Part shown: positions 37,351-50,209 of the stretch, piece after piece | How positions within the stretch are numbered: position 1 is the first letter of the stretch | Layout of the letters: the number at the start of each line of letters is the position of its first letter | NCBI RefSeq assembly: GCF_001625215.2 | Contig: NC_030384.2 | Coordinates: 41,264,390-41,328,389, forward strand | Direction of reading: 5' to 3' | DNA from: Daucus carota subsp. sativus | Taxonomy: Eukaryota > Streptophyta > Magnoliopsida > Apiales > Apiaceae | Length of the DNA: 64,000 bases | Position numbers and translations under genes: made by a program | Notes under the pieces: generated by a model | Databases searched by the model: none | Seen by the model: only the letters and a program-made list of their open reading frames with translations | What the model was told of the DNA's origin: nothing

Positions 37351-37972
37351 TTAAGGGCACTTCTTTCGGCCACCATGAGTCGTCATGTTAGCGTAGCAAG
37401 GGCAGACCTCTTGATTGCCCGCAGTGCCCGGAGGCACGCAGTTGCAACGGGCGCAACAAGTCCCGCACGCTCTATGACACAGATTAGGCCTTGATGACAA
37501 CTTGCATCTTTCTGAGCATCTCTCGCCGCAATCTGTAAATAATCATTTCTATTAAAATCTCGAAGATATTAGGAGGAGAACTGGTCACGTAACACGTACG
37601 TCTATTTGAACTTGCACACAAACACGCATCTCACAGATGATTGTACGTACCTATTTTGGGGGACAGAGGGCTTGAGGGGATTGGTGTTGGTGCTGGTGCG
37701 GATGCCGGAGAACTCTCAAAGCCTTCAGCGTTCATCTAGACAGAATTCAAAGAAGATATATGATAAAAGATTAATGTCGAAAAATAAATATCGAAACATA
37801 TACCAGTCTTGGATAAAAATTAGTGGGACATTTTAGCACTGAATATTGTAAAGATGTAACTAGAAACAGGGATGTGTACCGATATTTCATCACTGTAATG
37901 AAGCTGCAGAATTACAAGAAAAGAAATAATAAGAAGAAGAGTGGAAGCAGGAAAATTCTTGGAGATCGCCAT
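37351..37972 (-). CDS. GASA: GASA/snakin cysteine-rich secreted peptide
   Basis: A three-exon gene with GT-AG introns: 37972-37880, 37735-37651 and 37532-37351, giving 119 residues. Exon 1 encodes a hydrophobic signal peptide (MAISKNFPASTLLLIISFLV). Exon 2 encodes a Ser/Pro/Ala-rich linker (SSPASAPAPTPIPSS). Exon 3 encodes the complete GASA domain with all twelve conserved cysteines: CGERCSERC, CHRACGTCCARCNC, then VCPCYANM and ending GGRKKCP. GASA/snakin peptides are secreted, six-disulfide, gibberellin-responsive or antimicrobial peptides acting in growth and defence. A TATA box (TATAAATA, 38014-38021 on the minus strand) lies about 45 bp upstream of the ATG, which supports this start over the in-frame ATG at 38011. 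The gene is intact and flanked on both sides by Stowaway-like MITEs. Confidence 0.95.
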
Positions 37973-38013
37973 GAGATACAAAAATGGAATGAAGAGGTAA
38001 AGGAAGCACAAGG

Positions 38014-38021
38014 TATTTATA
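38014..38021 (-). promoter_or_regulatory. TATA box of the GASA gene
   Basis: TATAAATA on the minus strand, about 42 bp before the chosen ATG at 37972. It implies a very short 5' UTR. Confidence 0.55.
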
Positions 38022-38098
38022 ACTGTACGTAGGAACGGGACCTTATCGTGAGTGTGAATGAATCAATTAATTAACGTTGTAAGATTGACTATTCGTTA

Positions 38099-38358
38099 CT
38101 TCCTCCGTCCCAAAATATTTTTTCTAGTTTGCTTTTTTCATGTTTATTAACACACATTTTTTATCATTAATATTTTAATTTCATATCAGTATTAAATATA
38201 AAAATTTCACCGTGTTAAATTACTCATAAATACGAAACCAACGAGATCAATCATGATTATATTTAGTCTTATAAATCAGACGTAAATTAATAATTTGTCT
38301 CATGTCATGAACAATCCCGACATATTAAACGAGAAAGGTTTTTTTGACGCGGAGGGAG
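38099..38358. mobile_element. Stowaway-like MITE upstream of GASA
   Basis: CTTCCTCCGTCCCAAAATAT at the left and GCGGAGGGAG at the right, with TA flanks (38097-38098 and 38359-38360). It begins about 80 bp upstream of the GASA TATA box, so it lies in the proximal promoter. Confidence 0.8.
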
Positions 38359-40053
38359 TACTAACGAGCTGGAATTTATTGCGCTATTCTTTATTACTAC
38401 AGTAAATCTCATATATGAATAATCGCAGTCGTTATGAAAGTTGTTTTCTTATCCACCTTTCCATGTTTTAAACGGGATACATATATAACAATCGTAAAAC
38501 GAAATTTATCTCAGAATGCATTAATATCGTGGCATAAATGTCCTGTACTATAATACTTTTACACGTTATCTGATTTTGACCCTTCATTCTTTGTCAAATT
38601 CATCAATGATTTTCAACAGGAAATCAGTCTCTGCAGAGTCGCACAAACACATTGGGAAAAACTTGTAAACCTATTATAGATTGCTAGTAATAACTAATAA
38701 AACTTGACTTCATAGATAACATTTTATTCGAATTGACTTAATTACCAAAAAAACTATTAAACTTATGTGATTTTTTCATTTTAACCATAAAACTGTTTTT
38801 GTTGCAGAATAATGCAACTAAGTAATACAAAATCAATTTGACATAACCCAATTTTAATGAATCTCTAACCATGGTTACTTCATAACTGACATGAATGTCA
38901 CCTGCAGCACAAGACATCAGTTTTTTTAATTTAATTTTAAAATTTTATATAATTTATTATACATACATAAAAAGTCATCTATATTTACATTTTCTTTTTG
39001 TGTATAAAAATTCAAATGAAATTTTTTTATTTAGAAAAAATAATAAAATAATTTATGAAACTAAATTTCTTAGAAGTATTAAAATGCGTGTCAAACTCTC
39101 GTTTTCAGATCACCAAAATATTGCAAACTAACACAATATTTTAATAATGCTAAAAAGAATAATATAGTGTTAATAATCAAATCCAGATCTAACATAAGTT
39201 ACCAAAAAAATCTGAACCTAACATCAGTGACAAAAAAAATCATAGTTTAGTGCTAAGTTTCTAAATCACAATAAGTTTGATGGCGGAAAAATCTATTTTT
39301 TTTCCTTAAATAAAATTATCAATTTGATATAAATTAATATAAATCGCATGAAAAATAATCGATATACGGTATCTTATAGACGATGGTTTCAAAAAATCAC
39401 CCTAACATCGTCGCCTTTGAACATAAGTTTTAGTATGCTGTGTAGATTGTGAATTAGGATTTTGACCCTTAATGAAATAGTAAAAGTATTAATAAAACCC
39501 ATGTACCAAACAATTTAATTAATAACTTGATAATATGCGTGGCATACATCCTAATTTTAACTTAACCATGGTTATGAACTAGTGAGATTGGGTTTTTAAA
39601 ATAAATTTTTTTAAAGTTACTTGCATTATCTTGCAACAAATATACTATTATGGTTAAATTGAAAAAAACACGATAGTTATATAGTTTTTTTGGTAATTAA
39701 GTCATTGGAATTTTGAGATGTAAACGAAATGTCAAATAATATGATAAATGAGTCCATACCAAAACTGTGAATTTTGTTTGTCATTTTAACAAGGAATAAA
39801 ATGTTCTGTGTGGTCCCAGAATAAAAATTTATCTGAGATACCAATTATTTGACTTTTTTTGAAAATTAATACTATAAAGATACCGATCATCAGAGTTGCT
39901 CCGACATAGTACAATATTGTATTAGTGGAGTTGTTCAGGCAGCTTATATTTTAACTTTCTTCCCCTCCCACAATCGATGTGGACAACTCCTAACATATCA
40001 TCCCTAATAAAATAACTTTACACTATTTCTACTGATGAAATATGTGTATCTAA

Positions 40054-40085
40054 CTAGCATAAAAGCCCGTGCGAGGCACCGCCTC
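40054..40085 (-). mobile_element. Degraded Helitron 3' end
   Basis: On the minus strand the sequence ends with an imperfect hairpin (GGTGCCTCGCACGGGC), a 7-nt spacer (TTTTATG), then CTAG followed by T. This is the same architecture as the intact Helitron end at 49632. The stem is broken by mismatches. I could not find the matching 5' end. Confidence 0.5.
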
Positions 40086-40297
40086 TAGTTTTTGCTGTAT
40101 TTTAAATAATATTCATGATTTCATGTGTCATCATATTGTTCTCGTACGGGCCTTGAGTTTGTATTGTGTTTTAAATAATATCCGTGTGTCATATTGTTTC
40201 GAGCGTAACTATTACGTTTTATTTTTTGACAAAATATGTAAATATGAAATATGTAATATTTGCAACCTAATAGCATTAATAGTAATAATAAGTACTA

Positions 40298-40608
40298 TTC
40301 CCTCCGTCCCATTTTATATGACCCTTATTTCTTTTTGGACATCTCTGAAATAATGAACTTATTATACTTATTATTTTTAAATACTACTTTTCACTATTAC
40401 ACCCACTACTTCTCCATTTTATACTCTTTTTTTATTAAATAAACACTATTACACTCACTACTTACCTCCACTATCTCAAATCTATTATTAAATTTTGATA
40501 TATTCCACCACTTTACTCACTTTCCAACTAAATTTACTCTTTTTTTACTACATTTTTCTTAATCTCCGTGAAAGGCAAATAAGGTCACTTAAAATGGGAC
40601 GAAGGGAG
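40298..40608. mobile_element. Stowaway-like MITE
   Basis: TTCCCTCCGTCCCATTTTAT at the left and AAAATGGGACGAAGGGAG at the right are inverses with TA flanks (40296-40297 and 40609-40610). 311 bp, noncoding. Confidence 0.8.
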
Positions 40609-41640
40609 TATATTTTTTTAAAAAAAAATTATGGATCAAAAACTACATTTGAACTGATATTTCTATATTCAAATTCGTTGGGATATAGAGACCATTATCA
40701 TATTATCTATGTTCAAAATTATATTCGAAACTAATACTGAAATTTTAGATTGTAATACATTATACCTCATTAAAAGTATTTGTAATTTATTGTAAAAATT
40801 ATTAAATTATTTCAACCAATATACCATGATTTTGATGAAAACTTGTTCTTGATATGTGAATTACGATATCCTAAATGACGATTAAATGAAGATGTGTGGT
40901 CCGCGTTGCCTTACATTTATTTCTTCTTTTTTGAGCGTACGTTTGCATAATTGTTAAAGTGATACATGATGGAGCAGATCATCAACACATTCTTTTTAGC
41001 ATATGCTGCACACATTTTGTATAAATAGAAATTGAAACATATGTTGTATGTAAAAATACACATACTTTATTTTATTATAAAAGTATCAATTGAACTACTA
41101 ACCGTATAATTGCACCCCAAAAATTTCTGACACCTTTGATGTGTCTTATCTTTTTATTTTTCATATCAATTATATAGTACTTCGGCGTATTATATTTTTA
41201 TTGTTAATTTAAAAATATTAGAAAATTAAAATTTTAATTTTTTATAATTAATTTTTTGAGCATGTCGATTAAGATTTTAATGATTTTTCATGTAATCGTT
41301 ATAAACCAGATCCCAAACAAATGATTTTATGGAATTTCAAATAGCAAAAAGAGAGTAGATATGAGTTAGGCATCATGAAGTTCATAAAACCATGAAATAT
41401 TTAGTTCAATTAGTCGTGCAGTTACTTTTTTAGCTTTGTGCAAACACACATTTTTAAATATTTTGATATTCGTATTTATCAGGAGTGATCAATGTGACAT
41501 ATCATGTTCAATTGTTAAAGATCAAGTCATATATTCGATATTTTGAATTATGAAAAACTATTCTTGTTCTAGTCCCGTTTAATCAGATATTAGTTTTCAC
41601 CGTATCGCGCCATATTCTTTTTCAATTCTAAATTTATTTA

Positions 41641-41832
41641 CGCAAATAATTAATTTATAGATATTAATCTATCATGTAAACAATATATGAGACTTAATTG
41701 AAATAAAAACTTATCTCAAATAAATAAGATATTGAACGTAAATAATTAAATTATAGAAATTAATCTATCATGTAAACAATATATGAGACTTAACTGAAAT
41801 AATAACTTATCTCAAATAAATAAGATATTGAA
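41641..41832. repeat. Two-copy tandem repeat, period 96 bp
   Basis: The unit beginning CGCAAATAATTAATTTATAG recurs at 41737 as CGTAAATAATTAAATTATAG, and both contain TAATCTATCATGTAAACAAT. The copies differ at only a few positions, so the duplication is recent. Confidence 0.85.
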
Positions 41833-41897
41833 ATGAATATAAATACAAAAGTTTTAAAGTGTGTGCTTAATGCTTTTGAATAACAAATTAATTGTTT

Positions 41898-41987
41898 GTG
41901 CAGTTCAAGTGGTTTTAGTGATGTATCTCTATCGTAGAGGTCCTGAGTTCGAGTCTTATGAATAACATAAGCTCAGGTTCGGGTTTG

Positions 41988-42021
<34 letters not shown>
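41898..42021 (+). mobile_element. tRNA-derived SINE with TA microsatellite
   Basis: Box A-like GTGCAGTTCAAGTGG (41898-41912) and box B GAGTTCGAGTC (41945-41955), with a short body running into a (TA)n tract (about 41990-42021). Confidence 0.55.
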
Positions 42022-42024
<3 letters not shown>

Positions 42025-43701
42025 GGAGGTTCAAAAGAGACGGAGCCTTAGCGAGAGACATGAGAGACGTGATATCCAGCCGTTGGATTAGTTTTGATCT
42101 TGTGATCAGATGTGATATACTCCATACTGTATAAATACAATCAATTTATGTATAAGGGTAGTACATGGAATGTTTTGCACTATTAAATATTTTATACGTA
42201 TCCTTAAGTGTATCGAGTGCAGAATTATTACATAACTTTCCTTTATTACGGAGATAATGAATATAATTTACTCCCTTTAATTGATTCCAATCTGATGATA
42301 TTACTGATCTAACTAACATACTGTAATTATCGTTATATACATATCAGTCATACGATTTTGTTAATTGTATTTCCATAATTAAAAAGATTGAATCTTTGTT
42401 GCCATTAAATTCACCGTTACAATGCTATATAATATACTATTCAGATTGTTTCCATATATGTTGAGATCTTAGAAATATTACCATTAATGATACATGGTCA
42501 ATGTTACATATTTTACATTATTTCTTACCATTATTAAATAGATTGTATGAAGATTGGGTGCACTATTAACATAAATTAAAAATTCTACAATTAATATATT
42601 ACTATATATTACATTAGTGATTCTCTTAGAGTTCTACTATCTTTATATCATCAAAATATTTTTTTGAAACAGAATTCAAAAATTCTATAAAACATTATCT
42701 AATTAATTTAAACTATATCACTAATCGATTCAAAATCCAACATCGATTTGATTTATTAATAAGAAGAACAGTGGAGAAAAAATATTAAATTATTATTTGT
42801 TGCATGAATATACAGTGGAAAAATGATTCTTCATCAATGGAATGGTTGTTACTAAATAAAACAAATTCTAAGAATAGTGATTTTTTATATTTTATGTATT
42901 TCATTATGAAGAATTTTTATCTCTTTATAAATTTTATATTAATAGTTCACATTAAAGAACACTATTGAGAATGCCTTAAAGAATCTTTAATAAGGAAGTT
43001 TAAGAACTCACTATAATAAAGATTATAGTAAAGATTATTTTAAATATTATTTTAACAATCTCTTCACGAACAACTTAAAGAATCTCCCATGAACATCTTA
43101 AGGAATCTCCCAATCATATCTGATGTAATAAATAATAAATTATAGATTTATTATTTTCCAAAATTTGTTATTAGATTCTCTATTAAAATTTTATTAATAT
43201 TATAGATAATCTCTAATATGTAATAAAGATATATGAAAAATCTCTTACTAAATATTGTAATACATTAAATTCGATTATTAAAAAATTCATATGCTCCAAA
43301 TTATCTAATTATGTTTTAATAATATTAATTAATTACTCTATAATAATAAAATTTTTGGTCTCCATTGAGTCTAACTCATTATGAAAGAGGTTCAGTTTAA
43401 AAATATCAAAAATATTTGTTCTCGTTGCCCATTCTACCTGCTCAATCTCATATTTTGAATATGCGTTTCTCTTTTATCTTTGTAGCTCTAAATTTAACCA
43501 AATATCATCACTAATAAACATATAAAGTATTTTTCACTCCGTCTATACCCCTATATCGACCTCGTTGAAGATTTCAGTTCCTTCAACATTAATTTGTTTA
43601 ATTAAATCAAATTAACTTGAAATAAAATAAAATAAAATAAATGAGTTTAATAATTAGTTTTGTTCGGTTGGACCATAACCAGAACATAATCTTTTAAATA
43701 A

Positions 43702-44447
43702 GGGGTCATTTGTTAATAGGTGAATGAAACCAAAACAACTGAACCATACATTCTCTTTCGTTAAGATTGTTTGGCAATTGTTTCTTGTAGCTGGACGATA
43801 CCAAAAATCCTTGGACGACTCACCCTGAAAAATGTAGCGGGTGTCATTCAGAAGCATGTCTAATGCATCATCCTTTTAAGAAATTAACTTTTAAGAAATT
43901 AAAAAAAATTGATTAATCTATCTTTTATTATATTATTCAGATTTGACAAATGATCTCTTAATAATATCAAATTTTTTAATTATTTTATATATTTATATTT
44001 AATTATTTTATAAATTTGAAATATTGAAAATTTTAACATTTAGGAATTTCACTTTTAAATATATGTTAATGAGCCAATTATGAAAAAAAAATTAACATTA
44101 GTATTTTAAAATTAAATATTTGAAATATATGAAAAAAAATTCATTATATGATTCAAGTTCTATTTCCCATCAAGAATATAATAAAATTTAATTTTATAAT
44201 ATCAAATTAAGAGTTATAAATTAATTTAAAATTTCAACAATTATATATTAGTTTGTTTTAAAATTATATAAAAAGATATAAAATACATAATATTACTGGT
44301 TATTTAATAAAATAATATATTTAACAGTAATTCGTAGTCATCCAGATATGTTAGAAAAAAAAATAACAAACGACACCATTCAGATTAACTCATCATTAGA
44401 AATTTAAGTCATCCAGAAAAAACCATCCAAATTTAACAAATGAGCCC
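43702..44447. mobile_element. MITE-like element upstream of the U-box gene
   Basis: GGGGTCATTTGTTAA at the left and TTAACAAATGAGCCC at the right are inverse. The 750-bp interior is AT-rich and noncoding. It ends about 420 bp before the U-box gene's ATG. Confidence 0.6.
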
Positions 44448-44865
44448 AAGTTCCAAATTTTCGATTCAGCCCAAATACAAATTTTACGATCTCGGTTGGA
44501 TACAATGGAGAGGCCCAGTGAATTGCGAGATTTTTCGTTTGGCTGTACACAACCTCACAGCTTTAGGTGTGTTATAAAGACAAGAAAGTCAAAAAAGCTA
44601 AATCCCACTAAACCTCTTCGACCTTTTCATGGGGTTGAAATGATAATTAGAGTAGTAAAGCAGGGAGTTTGGGAATTTTTAGACGAAGCCATCAAAGCTT
44701 TTGTCATCGAGCCACAAGCCAGCCATCAATAATTAACCCTAACTTAAAGCCTTGAAGAACACACATCCTTGAGTTCTTGCACCTCCTCCTCACTTTCATA
44801 ATGACAAGATAGTAGTAAAGCAGCCGGCAAAATAGTTTAACGGTTTTTCTAGTGTGTGCTCCGAC

Positions 44866-46353
44866 ATGGGTAATGCCGGGAAACAAAGGTGGAGATTCGC
44901 ATTTCACTGGTCTCCTACCCACACCAAGAAGCATCATCAGCCTCAACAACAAGAAAAACAACAAGAACAACATGATCTTCCTCCCAAAGAATTCTTGTGT
45001 CCGATCACAGGGACTCTAATGTTCGATCCTGTCATCGTCTCGTCGGGCCACACTTTCGACCGCAACTCCGTCGAAGCATGTCTATCTCTCTCCTTCACTC
45101 CATCTCTCCCTGACGGCTCCTCACCTGATTTCTCCACGCTCATTCCCAATCTCGCTCTCAAGTCCACCATCTTGAACCACATCTTTTCCTCTTCGATTCG
45201 CTCCAAGCCTCTCGACTCTCAGGTTGTTATCAAGCTCGTGCGAGAAATGAAACGCAAAACCTCAGCGACTCCAGTTGCTTCCGAGCTCTCACGGTGGCCT
45301 AGTCGTCTCTCTTCTAGCAGCTCAATCGAATCAGTCACTCCCGCCACGCCTCTGCCGCTAACCACCACCACTCGGCCCTCTTGCTACTCCTCCTCTTCAT
45401 GCTCAGACGCCGAATTATCAACTCCCTCAGAACAGGATGATAATGGAATCATAGCTAAACTCAAGAGCGCTTTAGTATATGAACAAGAAGAAGGCGTAGT
45501 GACACTACGAAATATCACGAGAACAGGGGAGAGCGCTCGCGGTGAGCTCTGTACGCCGCAACTCCTTTCGAGTATGCGGTCACTCATGGCCTCAAAATAC
45601 GCTTCTGTGCAGGTCAATTGCGTGGCAGCATTGGTGAACTTGTCGTTGGAGAAGAGTAATAAGGTGAAAATAGTGCGTGCTGGTATAGTACCCCCGTTGA
45701 TCGATGTTCTGAGAGGCGGATCCTCAGAGGCGCAAGAGCACGCGGCGGGTGCATTGTTTAGTTTATCGCTGGATGATCAGAACAAGACGGCTATTGGGGT
45801 GTTGGGTGCTTTGCAGCCGCTTGTTTACACGCTGAGGTCGGATTCGAGTCGGGCTCGGAGTGACTCCACTTTGGCGCTGTATCATTTGACACTTGTGCAG
45901 AGCAATAGAGTGAAGCTTGTGAAGTTGGGAGCTGTGGGGGTCTTGTTGGATATGGTGGGTTCGGGGCGTATGTTGGGCCGGGTACTATTGGTGCTGGGTA
46001 ATTTGGCGACTAGTGTGGAAGGCCGTGCTGCGATGCTGAATGGAGGTGCTGTGGGGTGTTTTGTGGACATGTTGAAGAAGGATGAGTTTGATTCGGAATT
46101 GACGAGAGAGAGTTGTGTTGCGGCGTTGTATGGGTTGAGTTTTGGGGGGTTGAGGTTTAAGGGGTTGGCGAAAGAGGCTGGGCTGGAGGAGGTGTTGCAA
46201 AATGTGGAACAACGGGGGACTGAGCGGGCTAAGGCAAAGGCGAGGCGGATATTGGTGTTTATGAGGGTGAAATATGAGGAAGAGGGGGAAGAAGAGACGG
46301 TGGATTGGGAGGAGTTGCTCAACTCCGAAGAGGTGAATCACACGCAGCTGTGA
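44866..46353 (+). CDS. PUB: U-box/ARM-repeat E3 ubiquitin ligase (plant PUB family)
   Basis: Single-exon protein of 495 residues, taking ATG at 44866 (MGNAGKQRWRF); the frame extends four codons upstream without an ATG. A His/Gln-rich segment (about 19-36) precedes the U-box at about 39-107 (PPKEFLCPITGTLMFDPVIV, then SSGHTFDRNSVEACL). The U-box recruits the E2 enzyme. A Ser/Thr-rich linker leads to ARM repeats from about 195 to 470 (VNCVAALVNLSLEKSNKVKI, then EAQEHAAGALFSLSLDDQNK), which bind substrates. The tail is acidic (EEEGEEETVDWEE). The layout matches the Arabidopsis PUB38/39/40/41-type group. The substrate is unknown. Coding GC is clearly above the flanks. No defects. Confidence 0.94.
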   Translation: MGNAGKQRWRFAFHWSPTHTKKHHQPQQQEKQQEQHDLPPKEFLCPITGTLMFDPVIVSSGHTFDRNSVEACLSLSFTPSLPDGSSPDFSTLIPNLALKSTILNHIFSSSIRSKPLDSQVVIKLVREMKRKTSATPVASELSRWPSRLSSSSSIESVTPATPLPLTTTTRPSCYSSSSCSDAELSTPSEQDDNGIIAKLKSALVYEQEEGVVTLRNITRTGESARGELCTPQLLSSMRSLMASKYASVQVNCVAALVNLSLEKSNKVKIVRAGIVPPLIDVLRGGSSEAQEHAAGALFSLSLDDQNKTAIGVLGALQPLVYTLRSDSSRARSDSTLALYHLTLVQSNRVKLVKLGAVGVLLDMVGSGRMLGRVLLVLGNLATSVEGRAAMLNGGAVGCFVDMLKKDEFDSELTRESCVAALYGLSFGGLRFKGLAKEAGLEEVLQNVEQRGTERAKAKARRILVFMRVKYEEEGEEETVDWEELLNSEEVNHTQL

Positions 46354-49300
46354 CTCTTGTTTATGTGACAATGTATGTCCAGAGTCTATTTCTCTACTTG
46401 AGTTTTGAGATATTGAAGATTTTCTGTTAGCTGGCTGGTTTGAGTGAGTTGTAAGTACTTGTTGTAAAGGCGTTTACGGCTAATCTTATAGAAGTTGTGT
46501 TCTCCTCTTTGTTTTTCAAGCAACTGATTCATGAAATGTTGCTCAAACGAATAGTGTAAATAAACTTTCTGGTCTACTGGCTTCTGTGAAATGATCGTTT
46601 GTTCCTTTTTTTGAGTGGATATTGGACTGGTTTGTTCAGACTTTGTTTATTGCATTTGTCGCGGTTCCATTGCAGTTGAATTGTTTCATGTAGTTCTTCA
46701 GTTTGCTTGTGAATGTTGCTGTGTTTAACGACTTGGAATCTAAGTTCAAATGTGCAGTACTGACTATCACTTGGCTTTATGTATACTACTAGTACAGGAA
46801 TGGCTCAAACAAGTCCCAAGATTGTTATGCAATATATTGTTACTATATGAATTTTGCATTTCCCCTTCTGTAATGTGGTTTCTGTGCTAATTTCCTGCTT
46901 TAATAGGAGGAAAAAAATTCTCATCTCTCCGGTAACAATGCTTGATGCATCTAGCCTGGTCTGGGACTTCTACAACTGAAGTGAAGAATGTCAGATGATG
47001 ACCTAGCAAGGTTTCTAGCGATTGCAGGGATTATAAGATGATGATGGAACAAGTCGCAAATGGACTGAAGAACGCGGATGCTCTCATCAGCAGACGTCTC
47101 GCCAACTCTTGTATGTTCTTTCTCATTAACTCCTTCAAGTTCATCGAATCATCGCTGCAAAAGTTTCTACACTGTCATTATTTTTGCTATTAAATGATTA
47201 AGCTATCAAATATGACACTGTTGGGGATATTGTACGGTGTAATTAACTCTAGTGAGGATTGTGGGGCGATATTGCTATGACAGTGGGCAATTGTAGCAGC
47301 CAAAGCACCGGAGGTATCCATGATGAACTCAGCTTTATGCGTCCCTAGGTCCCTTGGTGTCAAATAGACTTAGTGTTCTAGTGAAGATTCACTATAATAG
47401 TTCAATTAGCTCAGGGTAAAATTGACCTTCTTGCCAAATCTTCATTTTAGCTGAGGATGTGTCTTGGGTGTCATGTGAATTTATACTAATTATGATCAGG
47501 TTTTCTCCTAATTACTCGAGACAATGGTCTCTCTGATTATTAGAGCATCTCTGATGGGAGGCAGCATTGCGAGTATGTACTAGAAGGCACTGGTATTGCC
47601 ATTCGGTGGCCTATGAAATAGTATTGTTCAAGTCTGATTGATGAGAGAGTTAAAAGTATACACATTACGACCAGCCGGGCACATCTAACAGGAAAGAGCC
47701 ACGATTGTTCACACACAATAGATTCGTTGATAGAAAAGAAGTAATAGAAAAGTCTAATATACTATACCATGGGAATAAGATCTTTTTGGCATCTACTTTT
47801 GCCTCTGTCATTGTGTCCTGGTGAGCAAAGTCTTTGTGTGACCATAAATCCCACAAACCAAAAGCAACTCCGCTCTCTTTTTTGTCCTTGCTCATTCTGC
47901 TTAAATATTGTTTACAGTAATCAAAACAAGTCTCCTTGCATCTTATGACACCAATCTCGTTGATGCAAGAGTTTTGTACACTGGTATGGTTTTGTTAAAA
48001 TATAAGTATAAGATCCATAAAAGGGACCTCCTCTAATAGGTTTATCGAGTTTATCATGCAGATTCAATTAGCACTCGGACATCTGGTGCGGGGAAACAAG
48101 CAAATCTGCTTCATGTGTGCTAGTTCAATAATTATGTTTTACGTGTTAACAGTGTCTTAGTTTTAATGTATTATTGCTAAGCTGATCAAATAAGTGCATA
48201 TAGTTTTAACTTTTAAGCACTTTACAGTGGTTTTATTGTCACACCACACGTACATGAGTATGTATAATCTTTATGGGTTGCGGGGTTGAGCTGCTAATAT
48301 TGACACATACGTTAAGATAAAAACTTTAATAAAGAAGCTTTATAGTGGCAGAAATAAACAAAGTAGGCGACGCCTTTACAGATGTTATAGCAAATCAGAT
48401 TGTTACTAGTTTTGTGTTCTTTCTATTTGGATGGACCTGTTTGCGACAACCCAAGTGCCCCGCCCTGTCTATCTCACTGGACTTGAAGGCCCGTGTCTTC
48501 ATTGTTATGAAATTGGTTGTATCGGCTTATTGCGGCCCATCATACATATATTTCCTTTCACTTGCATGATGAACGAATGAACTGAATATATGAGGACTCG
48601 GAAAAGAAGAAGATTTTTGATGTGTGGGCCAGTTTTGACAATAACGGCACAAACATGTGATGATGTGTGATGGTCAAACGAGATGGACGTGACTGAGGCG
48701 AGATAAATCATAGACGAGATGAATTGTTCTGAAATAGAATCGTGAATAGCTCGTCTCATGCTCGCGACGCGAGAGGCATAACTAACAAATCTTTCTAGCA
48801 TACTTAACATATTCTAAAAATAGGGAAGTGCAGGCTTGTGCTAGTGATTTAGTGTTGGAGTGCAATTTTATCCCATATTTTTTATTTTGAATTTAAAATT
48901 TGATTTAGCATCATTATTGGACTTCATCTTAGGCGTATGCACATCCCATTCTAGGATCATATTCATGAAATCCTTTGAAATCCACTTCCTAGATTTCATA
49001 ATCTTTGTAACCAATTAGACTCTACAAAATAAAAAAATAAATTATGGCAAAAAAATAAAAATAAAAAAATAAATCAGGAGAAAAATTTGAATTATAAATA
49101 TATTTATGAATAAAATAAAAAATTATAATTATAAATCCTTTCCTCTTCTTTTTTACCGCAATATCTAAACTTAGTTAACATTCAAGTTTATATATAATAA
49201 CTTTCTCACTTTATTTTACTCTACAATTGGATGAGGCGATCATTCCTGGTTAAAATACGATGAGAAGAATATGATTTTCTGCAAAAATAAAATTAAAAGG

Positions 49301-49631
49301 CACGCAAATATCTAGGTACATTGTTTTTATATTTACTCCAAATATTTTTTTGTAATTTGTTTTCTTCAAAGTATAGATGAACAAAGTAAAATTAGTCTAA
49401 TTATATTATCATGAAAACATTAAAGCAATTTTTGACATTGTTTATCATTTTTGCATTTTGAAAATAGTATTTTCTGGTTGTTTATGCTTTAAAAATAATT
49501 TTTCAAATTATATTTTGAAACAAGATAAAATGATAAATTATTTTCTAAATTATTCGAACACTTTAAAAATTCACAATATTTTTCTGTTTATATAACCAAA
49601 CCACCAAACAACACTTGTTGTATTCGTATAA
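46354..49631. other. Gene-free interval between the U-box gene and the Helitron
   Basis: The first 200-300 bp are probably the U-box 3' UTR. Open frames at 47665-47895 (minus), 48345-48569 (plus) and 48505-48810 (minus) show no domains or splice partners that I recognise. From about 48850 the sequence is very AT-rich. Confidence 0.55.
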
Positions 49632-49642
49632 CTAGCCTATAA

Positions 49643-49659
49643 CCCGTGCGAAGCACGGG
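49643..49659 (-). other. Terminal hairpin of the Helitron
   Basis: A perfect 7-bp stem with a 3-nt loop, ending 7 nt before CTAG. In Helitrons this subterminal palindrome is thought to signal the end of rolling-circle strand transfer. Confidence 0.85.
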
Positions 49660-50209
49660 CGACCATATAATTTTAATGTGATTATTTATAAGCTTAATAT
49701 CATTTTATTTGTGTTTTTTTATTAATTAAATAAAATAGTATTAAATTATATTAGTTGATTCCATATGTGAATGTTTATTTATAAGTTTTATATATTTTTT
49801 AGTATTTTTTATTAATTAAATAAAATGTTATTATATTATATTAGTCGATTGGTTATATTCACTTTTGAAAGTTTGTCTTGTGCAATATTTTTCTATATTA
49901 TAAAATATTAGTATTAACAATCAATTTGTTTTTCGATATGTGAATATTTATTTAATATTAATATATGATAATGTGGTTTTTGATTAATATTACCTCATAT
50001 TATTCATATTTCATTGCATAGCAAAGGAAATATTGTATTTGAAAAAATTGTGTTATATTAAAATATTGAGGTGAAATTGTTAGTTATTGGTAAAAACATC
50101 TATTCATTTAAAAATGTTAGTTATTAAAATGTTTTTACTATCCATATGTCAATATTTTTCTTAAAATTACTATATATAATAATATTGGAATATGCTAGAT
50201 GTGATTTCT

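Larger units (their letters stand above)
38361..44495. other. Gene-free AT-rich repeat region
   Basis: No supported coding region. It contains a degraded Helitron 3' end (40054), a MITE (40298-40608), a 96-bp tandem duplication (41641-41832), a SINE ending in a TA microsatellite (41898-42021) and a MITE (43702-44447). Just after the microsatellite, AGGGGGAGGTTCAAAAGAGA (42022 on) looks like the end of another dispersed element I cannot classify. Confidence 0.6.

Noticed and set aside
45882..46371. Long minus-strand frames opposite the U-box gene
   Set aside because: They are antisense shadows of a well-supported ARM-repeat coding region.
47665..47895. 76-codon minus-strand frame (KESGVAFGLWDLWSHKDFA)
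   Set aside because: Looks slightly protein-like but I recognise no family and found no adjoining exons. Not enough to call a gene.
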